Shown in pieces: positions 54,550 to 64,000 of a DNA stretch of 64,000 nucleotides (positions within the stretch are counted from its first letter, which is position 1; each line of letters opens with the position of its first letter). The DNA lies in assembly GCF_038502225.1 (NCBI RefSeq), contig NC_091300.1, forward strand, positions 47,961,702-48,025,701, in the 5' to 3' direction. The notes beneath the pieces are model-generated. The model saw only the letters and a list, made by a program, of their open reading frames with translations. It was not told the origin of the DNA and made no database searches. The DNA comes from Cherax quadricarinatus. Lineage: Eukaryota; Arthropoda; Malacostraca; Decapoda; Parastacidae. A program made the translations under genes and the position numbers.

Positions 54550-57365
54550 GGTGCAGGAGTGGAATTGAATTGGGTTTACCTGGAGTTTACCTGGAGAGGG
54601 TTTTGGGGGTCGATACCCCAGCAGCCCGGTCTGAGACCAGGCCTCATGGTGGATCAGGGTCTGATCAACCAAGCTGTTACAAATGGCCGCACGCAAGCTG
54701 ATGTACGAACCACAACCCGGCTGGTCAGGTACTAACTTTAGGTGCCTGTCCAGTGCCTTCTTGAAGACAGCCAGTGGTATGCTGGGAGGAAATTGAACAG
54801 TCTTGGGCCCAGGACACTTATTGTGTTGTTTCTCAGTGTACTTGTGGCACCCCTGCTTTTCATTGGGGAATGTTGCATCTCCTGCCGAGTCTTTTGCTTT
54901 CATAGGGAGTGATTTTTGTGTGCAGGTTTGGTACCATTCCCTCAAGGGCCTTCAAAGTGTATATTATCATGTATCTCTCTCGCCTGCGTTCGATGGAATA
55001 CAGATCAAGGGACTTCAACCGTTCCCAGTAGTTTAGATACCTTATGTGTGTCGTGAAAGTTTTTTGTACATTCTCCAGGTCTACAATGTTGCCAGCCTTG
55101 AAGGGGGACGTTAGTGTACAGCAGTATTCTAGCCTAGAGAGCACAAGCAATTTGAAGAAAATCATCATGGGCTTGGCATCCCTAGTTTTAAAGGTTCTCA
55201 TTATCCATCCTATCATTTTCCTAGCGGATGAGATAGATACATTGTTGTGGTTTTTGAAGGCAAGATCCTCTGACATATTCACTCCCAGGTCCTTCACATT
55301 ACTTTTCCGCTCTATTGTATGGTTAGAATTTGTCGTATACCCTGACACATTTTTCTGAGTAGTTGAAAATTTTCCTCGCTGAACTTCATATTGTTTTGAG
55401 TGGCCCATTCGAAGATCTGGTTGATGTCCGCTTGGAGTCTCGCAGTGTCTTCGATGGAGGTCACTGCCATGGTAATCCGGGTGTCATCCGCAAAGGAAGA
55501 CACTGAGTTATGGCTTACATCCCTGTCTATGTCAGAAATGAGGATGAGAAATAGAATGGGAGCAAGTACTCTGCCTTATGGAACAGAGCTTTTTACTGTG
55601 GCTGCCTGGGACTTTACTCTGTTTACTATTACTCTTTGTGTTCTATTTGTCAGGAAAGTATAGATCCATCTTCCAACTTTTCCCGTTATTCCTTTATCAC
55701 TCATTTTGTTCGCGATTACACCATGGTCACACTTGTCGAAGGCTTTTGCAAAGTCTGTGTATACTACATCTGTATTTTATCCTCTACAGCATCCAGGACC
55801 TTGTCATAGTGGTTCAGTTGCTGGGACAGGCAGGAGCAACCGGCTCTAAACCCGTGTTGCCCTGGGTTCTGTAATTGATGGGTATCTAGGTGGTTGGCTA
55901 TCTTGCTTCTTAGAACCCTCTCAGAGATTTTTTATGATGTGGGATGTTAGTGCTATCGGTCTGTAGTTCTTTGCAATTGCTTTACTGCCACCTTTGTGGA
56001 GTGGGGCTATGTCTGTTGTTTTTAGTGTGTGTGGAATGACCCCTGTGTCCATGCTCCCTCTCCATAAAATGCTCAAGGCTCGCAATTCTTGATGAACACG
56101 GAGTTAATCGAGACTGGGCCTAGGGCAGAGTGCATGGGCATGTCATTAATTGCCTTTTCAAAGTCTTGTGGAGTTAGAATAATATCCGAGTTTTTTGGGC
56201 TGACCAGATTTTGGGTTTCGTTCATAAAGAATTCATTTGGATTGTCGACCCTTAGTCTGGGCAGCGGCTCGCTGAACACTAAGTCATATTAGGACTTCAG
56301 TATCTCACTCATTTCTTGGCTGTCATCTGTGTATGTCCCATCCCGCCTAAGCATGGGCCCAATACCGGATGTTCTTTTTCCCTTAGATTTGGCATAAGAG
56401 GGGAAGTATTTTTTTTTTCAGTTTCCTTTATGGCTTTTAGTTCTTCCTGTGATCCTTGTCTCCTGTAAGATTCCTTCAGCTTAAGTTCTATATTTGCACA
56501 TATAGAACTATATAGCGCTTACCTTCGTATTTCAGATATATTGACCCCACTCAGTAGCTGTGACTCATCCCCTTCGTCTGTATAGGGTATGTCTCTCTCT
56601 TTCTAGTTTACATCTTCTCTTTTTTTTTCTTAATGGAATGTGTCTTGAGAAGATCTCAAGAACCACAGAATTCATTTTCTAAAGCCAAATGTTTGGATCC
56701 GTGTTGTTTAGGATATCTTTCCAGCTTGTTTCATGTAGGACATGGTTTACTTGATCCCATTGTATGTTTTTGTTATTGAAATTGAATTTCGCAAAGAGAC
56801 CTTCAGGACTGCTCACATTTTGCTGGTCCGGAGCCCTGTGCATACATGTCTACCTCTATTATGTTGTGATCTGAGTGTGCTGTTTTTGATAGTTTTATTA
56901 CATATCAGATCGTCATTGTTAGTGAAGACGAGGTCCAGTGTATTTTCTCGTCTTGTAGGCTGTACTATATTCTGGTTTAAAGTGAATTTGGTGCAGAGAT
57001 TTAATAGTTTGTGTGTGTGAGAATTTTCATCTGAGCTGCCTCCCGGGGTGATCTCTGCTAAAACATTGTTTGCTATACTCCTCCATTTTAGGTGTCTCTA
57101 GTTGAAATCTAGTAGTAAGATGTTTGGGGCAGGAGTTGGGAGATTTTCCAAACAATAGTCAATTTTCTCAAGCTACTCTTGGAATTGCTGGGAAGTTGCA
57201 TCTGGAGGCTTGTATGCTACCACATTGACAAGGTTTTGGTTTTCAATCTTTACCGCCAAAACTTCAACTACATCATTTGAGGGGTTTAGTAGTTCTGTGC
57301 AAATAAGCGACTCTGTGACATATAGGCCAACCCCCCTTGTTGCCTGTTTAGTCTGTCGTGTAGAG
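54550..57365 (-). pseudogene. LINE-C large copy, endonuclease to 3' end
   Basis: From 57360 down, the endonuclease comes first ('GVGLYVTESLICTELLNPSN', 'NLVNVVAYKPPDATSQQFQE', 'LNQNIVQPTRRENTLDLVFT'). Then come the linker (56480-56280), an RT start ('QDFEKAINDMPMHSALGP'), RT motif C 'SSFADDTRITMAV' (55480), 'HTIERKSNVKDLGVNMSEDL', 'LVLSRLEYCCTLTSPFKAG' and the C-terminus 'YESKRLGRRCNIP'. The 3' end is the 'tttacctggagag' tail at 54575-54600. FADD is intact; frameshifts are many. It fits the CR1-like group. Its missing 5' part lies inverted at 57400-59030. Confidence 0.75.
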
Positions 57366-57399
57366 ACTGGTCGATAATAGGATTAGGACTTTGGCGTTT

Positions 57400-59030
57400 C
57401 TAGAGGCCTAATTTGGAATATTCGCCTCACTTCATAATAGGTACCATTGCAACTGTCCCTTGCATAAAATACGAGACAGGAAATTAACGAAACCACCATA
57501 ATAGGGTGGTGAGAATGGAAAATAGTGAGGGACGCCTCCTTGGAGAGTGTGTAGGCGGTGATAATAAACTCGTCCACTTAAATCAAGTTTCATCGAAGAC
57601 AAATTACAGTGAATCAACCTCAGATGAACAGATAATATTGCGGTAAACTGTGAAGAAAATAGTGAAAATAGTGAAACTGAAGTGATATTTGGTGAAATGA
57701 GGATTTCGCCATATTTAAATCCAAATGTGCGACTACATGGTAACGTGGTGTCAAATTTACGATGGTTCTGGAGGTGAATGGGCTCAACCTCCCAAATTAC
57801 ATCTTGCTGAAGGTATCTTCATTAACTTGGAAGAACATCCCTGTTTCGGATGATGAAACAGGGAAGATAAGGAATGCTGTCATCATACCCACAGCTAAGT
57901 AAACCTACTTATTATGTTAAGCTATCTGGCCAGTTTAGATTTTGCATAGTAAGATAGGTGGTGTGGGTGATCCTGCGACATTCAAGCAACCGCCAGACAT
58001 CTTTGGTAAGTGGTGATATATTATATAAATATTTTTCTCATATGATGCATATGTATACGTGTAGCCCCCCATCTCTTTCCGTCAGTTTAATCTTAAATGA
58101 TACAGTCCAGACAATTTTCAATATAAATATTAGTACAAGAATTGCTGGTCATGTTTCTTAAATTTAATGGTAAAATAATTTGGTCCAGGTTGGATGTGTT
58201 TAGAGAGTAGTGGGTGTCGAAGGGAAATACTCTCCTTGTGACCAGGGTGTCTCAAGGTTTTACCACATACCTCAGACGTGTAACAAAATGTAAGTAATAT
58301 ATCAAAAACCAAAGTTACAAGCTAACAATACCACGGGAGATAGCAAACAAGGGGATGCTCCGAGAAATGGTGAAGATAAATTACCAGAAATAACTGATGA
58401 AGGCTCCATTGTTAGCACTAGTGCTGAAGATAGAAATGAGACAGGAAAATACACCAGTAGGGAATACAGTCACGAAAATCCAAGACAAACAGAAACCAGG
58501 CCTATGCAAATTCTATGCACTTGGTATCTGCAGGCATGGAATATCTGGAGAAACAGATGGGATGTGCAATTTTGACCACCCCAGAAAATGCCGTGCCCAT
58601 ATGACGACAGGAAAATGCAACCTTCCTTCCTGTACGCTGTTCCACCTTGAAATCTGCCACTCTTCAGTTCAGGAAAGACAGTGCCAGGCACACCACCTAA
58701 AGAGTACAAGAAGGCAAAGAAAATCCAGACCATGGGAAAACCTGGGTAGCGAAAGCCACTCCAGAGAGAGAGGTTTTTCAGCGTCAGGAAGAAAAAAAAG
58801 TGGCAGGAAATGGCAGAAATCGTACACCAACTACAATCATTTCTGGAGTGGAATCACGGTCGATGGCCTCCACTCCAGAACAACAGATATTAGTGCCAGG
58901 AAAAAAGACCTCCCCTCCCATACCACCAATACCACTTATCCGACGGCATTCATTTTTGCAAATATACAGGGTATGAAGCCAGTGACAAACAACAAAATAT
59001 CTTACATCCGTGGATGTAAGGTATTTTGTT
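57400..59030 (+). pseudogene. LINE-C 5' part, inverted: leader, Cys-rich ORF, endonuclease start
   Basis: The frame 58397-59110 encodes a Cys/His-rich region with 'PGLCKFYALGICRHGISGE', 'GMCNFDHPRKCRAHMTTGKC' and 'LPSCTLFHLEICHSS', resembling CCCH-type knuckles and likely nucleic-acid binding. A basic Ser/Arg-rich stretch follows, then 'AFIFANIQGMKPVTNNKISY' (58945-59005), which is the first endonuclease motif. LINE-C coding sequence stops near 59030; the last part of the frame is other DNA. The upstream 57400-58396 is 5' leader or ORF1 sequence without recognised domains. Orientation is opposite to 57365-54550. Confidence 0.65.
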
Positions 59031-59279
59031 CTTCCCCAGTCCCCTTCCAGCCTCCTTCCTCTATTGTTCCACAGCAGGACTCTTCTATCTCTGCCGGCGC
59101 ATCTCTCTAAGTTCATACTCCCCTCCCCTCTCAGACCTCTTTGGTTCCCTCCATAGTCTCCCTGATCTCTACTTGCTCTACCTCAACTGTGTCTGAAATC
59201 ATGGTATCAGCATCTTTCTTGTTCGCTGAGAGACTTGACGCTGTCTCTGACTATACTGTGGAGACGAAACCCTTGATTA

Positions 59280-60840
59280 ACACCGGTGCAACTTTTATTG
59301 CCCCTTCTTATTTTTCACAACCCTAGCAACAATCTTTTCCTTCACAACATTCCGATTCCTCTTTGCTTACATGCTTTCCGTTGGCTCCACACATTCATTT
59401 CATTGACCCCACTAGTCCATAGATTTTATTGCTTCTCATTGTTGGCATACCAGTCTGTGAATAATGACTTATTTACAATGGAATATTCGTGGCCTCTGGA
59501 GTAATCCGGGAGAGCTCCATGTGTTGCTCTCACAGTTTTCCCCAGTATGTGTTGGGTTATAGGAGCCCAAACTTCATTCAGCTGCTATCCATCCCAGTTC
59601 GGTCTATGTATTGTTGCATTTTCTGATCCCTTTCCTGATGAATCTTTTAATAACAGTGCGCTTCTTGTGTGCTGCATAATACTGCAGCCCATATCTATTT
59701 GTACAGGTGTTGTGCAGTTTGTTCTCTATATCTCTCCCCTTCCCCTGCATTCTGTATTTCAGATATTGCGTTCTTTATCTCTTCTTTGCTGTCACCCGTC
59801 TTGTTGTCTGGAGATTTCAACACTCACCATCATCTTTGGGAACGGTTCCACTGACTCTCATGCTGATCAGTTGGAGACTCTTCTCACTTCTCATCCTCTT
59901 CATGTTTTAAATATGGGTGCTCCCACCCATATTTATTCTTGCACTCAGTCTCTTTCTTGAACTGATCTTTCTATCTGTTTCTCATCCACTGCACTGAATT
60001 ATGCTTGGTCTGTTCTTCCGGATATGCACGACAGTGATCACTTTCCTATTATTCTTACTTCTTCTACATATTCCTGACCACCTTGTAGCCCCTGTTGGCA
60101 ATTTGGACGAGCAAACTGGGACTTACATTCTCATCTTACAGCTTTTTGTGAGGACCCTTCTTCGTCCTGTATTAATGAGCTACTGCACCAGTTTTCGACT
60201 TTAGTTTTGACTGCAGTGTCAGGTTCTATTCCTCAAAACTCAGGTAGGCATTCTAAGACGTGCATGCCTTGGTGGTCTCCTGCGTTTGCCCATACAATGC
60301 ATTTGAAAAGTGCTGTGTGGGGCTGTTATCGATATAATCGGACCTTCGACAATCTTTTGGATTTTAAGCAGGCAAGGGCAGTCGCTCGCTGCGTCATAAG
60401 TGACGTTAAATGCACTTGTTGACAAGATTACGTTTCTACTGTTACCTCAACTTAGCCTATGCGTACTGCTCGGAAGAAGGTATGGAAGTTGAGTAGCAAG
60501 AACGCTCAAGACAACTCCCTGGTGTTTGTGTTGTGGAACTTCTTTAAGTTGCCATGGAAATTGAGAACTATCATGTCCATGTCTCCCAAGGGCTGCACTT
60601 CTGCCCTTCGTTTCTCGCTTCTAAGTCTACCAGGGAGCAATTCCCCTTGGATTTCTCTTCTGATGGAGTGGAGCCGAATAACGTACCTTTCACTTTCTGG
60701 TCATCTTCAGTTGGGCCTGATGATATTCATATCCGTATGCTACACCATTTGCATTCTACAGCCCTTACAGTCTTTTTGCATATTTTCAATCTTGTTTGAA
60801 CGCGAGGGGTTCTTCCTCAACAATGGTAATCTGCCACCGT
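59280..60840 (+). pseudogene. LINE-E, heavily decayed endonuclease and RT start
   Basis: Traces in three frames read 'LQWNIRGLWSNPGELHVLLS' (59475), 'LLSGDFNTHHHLWERFH' (59807), then 'SHPLHVLN-GAPTH' near 59890, and an RT start 'SSSVGPDDIHIRMLHHLHST' (60705) with 'LTVFLHIFNLV' and 'GVLPQQW'. The pattern (WNIRG, GDFNAHH, GPDDI) fits the Jockey/LOA/I group. Stops are dense. It is cut at about 60840 by an LTR. Confidence 0.6.
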
Positions 60841-60851
60841 ACTACTGTTTT

Positions 60852-61221
60852 TGTGAAGGTTTTTACTCAGCCCTCAAAGAACTCTCCAAAGATTGGCCCC
60901 TTCTCAGGAAAATAACTAATAGAAAAATAATAATAAAATACAATAATCAAGTTTTATTACAATAAAGGTAATAAGATAAAACAATTAAAAATGACCATTA
61001 AACCTATTTGAAGAAAAATGAAAAGCTAAATACATAATACATGAGCTCAAAGCTAATTTGTGCAGGTGGTAGTTGTAGAAAGACGTGTAGGTGTTGTTTT
61101 CACAGCTTTGTTGAAATTTCCGTTTTCGTCAAGGATGAAACGGGGGGGATGGGGTTACAGCTGGTGCGTGACAACCCAACGATAATTTAGCCACACTATG
61201 TCGAGCCTTGGACGATCAGTC
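60852..61221 (-). repeat. LTR fragment, Gmr1-like family, running into a gap
   Basis: It starts TGTGAAGGTTTTTACTCAGC at 60852 and follows the order of 29254-29600 and 31434-31760 ('ctcaggaaaata', 'gtttta' poly-A-signal-like region, 'gcgtgacaacccaacg'). It is diverged enough to be an older or separate subfamily. About 370 bp are visible before the gap. Confidence 0.75.
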
Positions 61222-61321
61222 NNNNNNNNNNNNNNNNNNNNNNNNNNNNNNNNNNNNNNNNNNNNNNNNNNNNNNNNNNNNNNNNNNNNNNNNNNNNNNN
61301 NNNNNNNNNNNNNNNNNNNNN
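61222..61321. other. Assembly gap (100 N)
   Basis: Exactly 100 N of unknown true size, between an LTR fragment and PLE-3. Confidence 0.98.
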
Positions 61322-62094
61322 GGGTAATAATGAATTCAAATTTAAAATTTACAGAAAACCTACAAATAACTGTTCCTATGTCCACTATTATTCCTCGCAT
61401 AAAGATAGAGTCAAAACTGTCTGTTTTCTCATCAATGTTTTTGAGAGCTTTACGAATTTGTAGTCCTGAGTTCATAGATGAGGAAATATCCAAAATTTAT
61501 GAAATAGGTAATGATTTAAAATACCCAAGAAATGTAATTGATAAATCTTTTAAAGTTGCTAGAAATACTTTTTACACGCCAAAAAGGGACAACAAGCCTT
61601 ATTCAACTAAAAATATGTTGGTTCTCCCTTACCATGAAAACTTGGTTGATATGCCTTCTCTTCTTAAGACTTTTAATATTAAAGTTGTATTCAAAAATCT
61701 TGATACAGTAAAAAAACTTTTGATAAAGAATACCCCCCAAAATGCTGATGGATGTGTCTATAAGATTCCTTGTAAAATTTGCGAGAAAGTTTATTACGGT
61801 CAAACTGGTAAAAATCTCGAACTAAGATTAAAACAACATAAATATAGCATTAGAACTGGACAAGATTCCAATGCTCTATTTATTTATGTAAGAGATTTTA
61901 ACCATCCAATTGATTTTCAAAAAGTTGAGAAAGTAGTATCAAGCAAGTCCATGGTCGACAGGAACATAATTGAATCTTGTTTCATAAAAAGCAGTTTTGA
62001 CAATAATATGAATATTTCCTTTGGTTTATATAAATTATATCCATTTATAATTAATAGAATTTGGGAAGAATTTAATAATACACTGGACAAATAA
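61322..62094 (+). CDS. PLE-3: end of Penelope RT and intact GIY-YIG domain (partial)
   Basis: The frame is open from the gap to the stop at 62094, about 257 codons. It holds the end of the RT-linker ('FLRALRICSPEFIDEEISKI', 'NMLVLPYHENLVDMPSLL') and a complete GIY-YIG domain. The latter has 'GCVYKIPCKICEKVYYGQTG' (61750-61810), then 'NLELRLKQHKYSIRTGQD' and 'VDRNIIESCFIK', where the Glu may be the metal ligand. No break is visible, unlike PLE-1 and PLE-2. The RT core would lie in or before the gap. A hammerhead-like motif follows at 62261. Confidence 0.8.
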
Positions 62095-62302
62095 TAATTT
62101 TTAAATTTTCTTGGGTAGAATAGTTTGTGGGTGAGTTGTGCAAAGGACCTATCCGAGTTGGGTCGGCGCGCGTCAGGTGTTTAACCGTTGTGGGATCTGA
62201 TAGTGAGGTGTTGGCCAGACCCCTTATATAGCTTCCTTGGATGCTTTAATTCCATAGTTCCTTGATAATGTGAGTAGTCACGAAAGCGCTTGGAATTTCT
62301 CT

Positions 62303-62306
<4 letters not shown>
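62095..62306 (+). mobile_element. PLE-3 3' tail with hammerhead-like motif
   Basis: After the stop, 62261-62290 reads 'cttgataatgtgagtagtca' then 'cgaaagcgct'. GUGA/UCAC form a perfect 4-bp stem II directly before GAAA. The core is UUGAUAA, one base off at the invariant G and one at the first C. The location downstream of a GIY-YIG ORF is where Penelope terminal ribozymes are expected. Confidence 0.55.
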
Positions 62307-62356
<50 letters not shown>

Positions 62357-62440
62357 ATATATATACGTATATATATATATATATATATATATATTACATG
62401 TATATATATATACATTACATGTATTACATGTATTCGTGCA
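62307..62440. repeat. (CT)n then (TA)n with ACATG spacers
   Basis: About 14 CT units, then TA runs separated by 'tacgtata' and three 'attacatgta' words. Confidence 0.95.
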
Positions 62441-62449
62441 CAGGCAGCC

Positions 62450-64000
62450 ATGATGCTTCAACCAAACCAGCTTGGCTTTGGGGTCTCTCAAGGAAGTGAA
62501 GCAGCGGTTCATGCAACAAGGGCGTATATCAACAACCTGCCTGAGGACAATGCAGTGGTAAAATTAGATTTCAAGAATGCGTTCAATCTCCTGAAAAGAG
62601 ACGTGGTATTAGCAGCAGTACAAGAACATTTTCCTGGTCTCTTCCCTTTTGTTTCAGCTGGGTATAGCAAGGAATCAATGCTTCTCTTTGGAGAGCATGA
62701 AATTACATCATCGGAGGGTGTCCAACAAGGAGATCCTCTTGCACCATTTCTCTTCTGTATAGCAGTTAGGGAAATCACAGTCAGACTGACCAGCGAGCTA
62801 AACATCTGGTTCCTAGATGATGGCACACTAGCAGGTACAAAAGAGTCCCTCCTACATGACCTTACACAGGTAATGACACGGGGACAGGAAATGGGTCTCA
62901 TCCTGAATCCATCCAAATGTGAAATCATCTCAGTCAGTCAACAAGTGATAAATGCAGTGAGATCAAAACTACCAGGAGCAGCAGTCATTGCCCCCACAAA
63001 TAGTGTCTTGCTAGGAGCACCTCTGGGAAGCAATGCCATTGACACAATTCTCAGGAAGAAATTGGAAGAATTAAGGAGAATGGAACAACGAATAGGCAAT
63101 CTGGACACCCACGATGCCTTGTACCTTCTCACAAAGTGCTTGAGTCTGCCCAGGTTGACATATTTCCTAAGATGTGCACCTTCATATGATAACCCTATAC
63201 TGCACGAATATGACAGTATTCTGAGGCAGATTTTTACGAAAGTACTTAACCTTACTCTAGAAGACGGGCAGTGGAACCAAGCTACACTTCCAGTCAGACT
63301 AGGAGGCATTGGTGTCCGCAAGTCATCACAGATTGCGTTACCTGCTTTTCTGTCCTCGTGTATTGCATCCAGAGAGCTTGTAGCAGCGATTCTCCCTGAA
63401 CATCTTAGGGACAAGATTGGAGTCCAGGACCAAAAATTCATTGACGGAGCAATGATCTGGGATAATCTAACGGGCTCTGGAGCCAGACCTGCTCCCCCCA
63501 ACAACTACAAACAATCGCACTGGGATGGTCCAATAGTGGAAAATATTGCCTCAACAATGCTTCAGAGTGTGTCAGGGAAGGATAGAGCCCGCCTCCTGGC
63601 AGTGAGAGCCCCTCATGCTGGGGACTTTCTGTTGGCTGTTCCCAACTCCAGCCTTGGCACACGTCTCGACCCACAGACCATCCGCATCGGTGTTGCCCTT
63701 CGACTTGCCGCCCCTATTCTCGCCGAACACAGGTGTATTTGTGGCAGTGAAGCAGCAGACCGATTCGGGTACCATGGTCTTGTGTGCCGTAAATCCGAGG
63801 GAAAGATTGCAAGACATGAGGAGGTTAATAACATTATCAAGAGGAGCCTCACAACAGCCGGATGCCCAGCAGTAAGGGAGCCACCCCAACTATGCAGATC
63901 TGATGGCAGCCAGAAGGGTCCAGGTGGTATCACCCTTCAAACCTGGACAGATGGGAAGCAGGTGGTGTGGGACTATACATGTGCATCTACCTTGGCTGAT
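62450..64000 (+). CDS. R2-type LINE polyprotein: RT plus restriction-like endonuclease (open to window edge)
   Basis: I translated 62450-64000 by hand: 517 codons without a stop, still open at the edge. RT motifs are 'VVKLDFKNAFNLLKRD' (motif A), 'SSEGVQQGDPLAPFLF' (motif B) and 'IWFLDDGTLAG' (motif C, F-L-D-D), followed by 'NPSKCEIISV' and a long thumb/linker. A Cys-x-Cys...His...Cys cluster is at 63732-63790 ('HRCICGSEAADRFGYHGLVC'), with 'RHEEVNNIIKRSL' behind it. The nuclease signature is 'GPGGITLQTWTDGKQVVWDY', where the sister copy at 36288 has PDG. Loss of that Asp suggests the nuclease may be weak. ATG 62450 is only the first Met after the repeat; the true N-terminus, with RT fingers, is missing. 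Confidence 0.8.
   Translation, partial: MMLQPNQLGFGVSQGSEAAVHATRAYINNLPEDNAVVKLDFKNAFNLLKRDVVLAAVQEHFPGLFPFVSAGYSKESMLLFGEHEITSSEGVQQGDPLAPFLFCIAVREITVRLTSELNIWFLDDGTLAGTKESLLHDLTQVMTRGQEMGLILNPSKCEIISVSQQVINAVRSKLPGAAVIAPTNSVLLGAPLGSNAIDTILRKKLEELRRMEQRIGNLDTHDALYLLTKCLSLPRLTYFLRCAPSYDNPILHEYDSILRQIFTKVLNLTLEDGQWNQATLPVRLGGIGVRKSSQIALPAFLSSCIASRELVAAILPEHLRDKIGVQDQKFIDGAMIWDNLTGSGARPAPPNNYKQSHWDGPIVENIASTMLQSVSGKDRARLLAVRAPHAGDFLLAVPNSSLGTRLDPQTIRIGVALRLAAPILAEHRCICGSEAADRFGYHGLVCRKSEGKIARHEEVNNIIKRSLTTAGCPAVREPPQLCRSDGSQKGPGGITLQTWTDGKQVVWDYTCASTLAD

Noticed and set aside
58397..59110. Host CCCH zinc-finger gene
   Set aside because: The Cys-rich region runs into a LINE endonuclease start and matches the missing 5' half of LINE-C next to it.
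62509..63504. Minus-strand frames of 139 and 188 codons
   Set aside because: They lie antisense to the 517-codon RT-nuclease frame, which has ordered RT motifs; no motif on the minus strand.

Overview
The window looks like intergenic DNA from a large, repeat-rich animal genome, most likely a decapod crustacean (crayfish, lobster or crab type). The grounds are several interleaved non-LTR families, Penelope-like elements with GIY-YIG nuclease, tRNA-derived SINEs and very long TA, TG and ATC microsatellites; the taxon is inferred from recalled repeat styles, not from a search. I found no host protein gene, no rRNA and no convincing functional tRNA. Almost every recognisable reading frame belongs to a mobile element, and nearly all are broken. 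Two 100-base runs of N (38358-38457 and 61222-61321) are scaffold gaps. Family names LINE-A to LINE-E, SINE-1 to SINE-5 and PLE-1 to PLE-3 are local labels.

Layout. 1-11070: minus-strand head-to-tail array of six partial LINE-A copies (coiled-coil/RRM-like ORF1, EEP endonuclease, RT), most joined through TG/CA microsatellites. 11100-20330: a diverged complex repeat ('satX', three long blocks) peppered with SINEs, a 70-nt-arm palindrome, Penelope tails, TA tracts, a LINE-B copy carrying a LINE-C insertion, and a 20/16-bp minisatellite. 20800-24530: decayed LINE, an RTE-like LINE (minus) and the endonuclease end of LINE-D. 24528-30175: a Ty3/Gypsy-type element on the minus strand whose integrase lies before the reverse transcriptase (Gmr1-like order), with one full LTR. 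31434-32412: a solo LTR of the same family with a 5-bp target duplication. 33212-37960: an AT-rich repeat, PLE-1, LINE-C tail, the nuclease end of an R2-type LINE, a Jockey-like RT fragment and tRNA-like SINEs. 38458-39716: LINE-D RNase H end. 39758-43751: a 4-kb foldback element with arms of about 1.4-1.5 kb. 44955-46609: a second Gypsy fragment with ordinary domain order. 46567-54440: SINE-5, two LINE-B copies (esterase, endonuclease, RT) and PLE-2 split into two inverted halves. 54550-59030: LINE-C with its 5' part inverted. 59280-62305: LINE-E, another LTR piece, a gap and PLE-3 with an intact GIY-YIG end. 62450-64000: a 517-codon uninterrupted ORF of an R2-type (restriction-like endonuclease) LINE running off the window edge.

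Functional reading. The elements form a nested history rather than an operon. Autonomous LINEs supply RT that probably moves short elements sharing their 3' ends (SINE-2 with the RTE-like LINE). Penelope tails carry hammerhead-ribozyme-like cores. Most copies are dead through stops, frameshifts, deleted RT active sites or missing halves. The youngest-looking pieces are the edge ORF at 62450-64000, the PLE-3 C-terminus, and SINE-2 and SINE-3, which keep perfect 13-bp target duplications.
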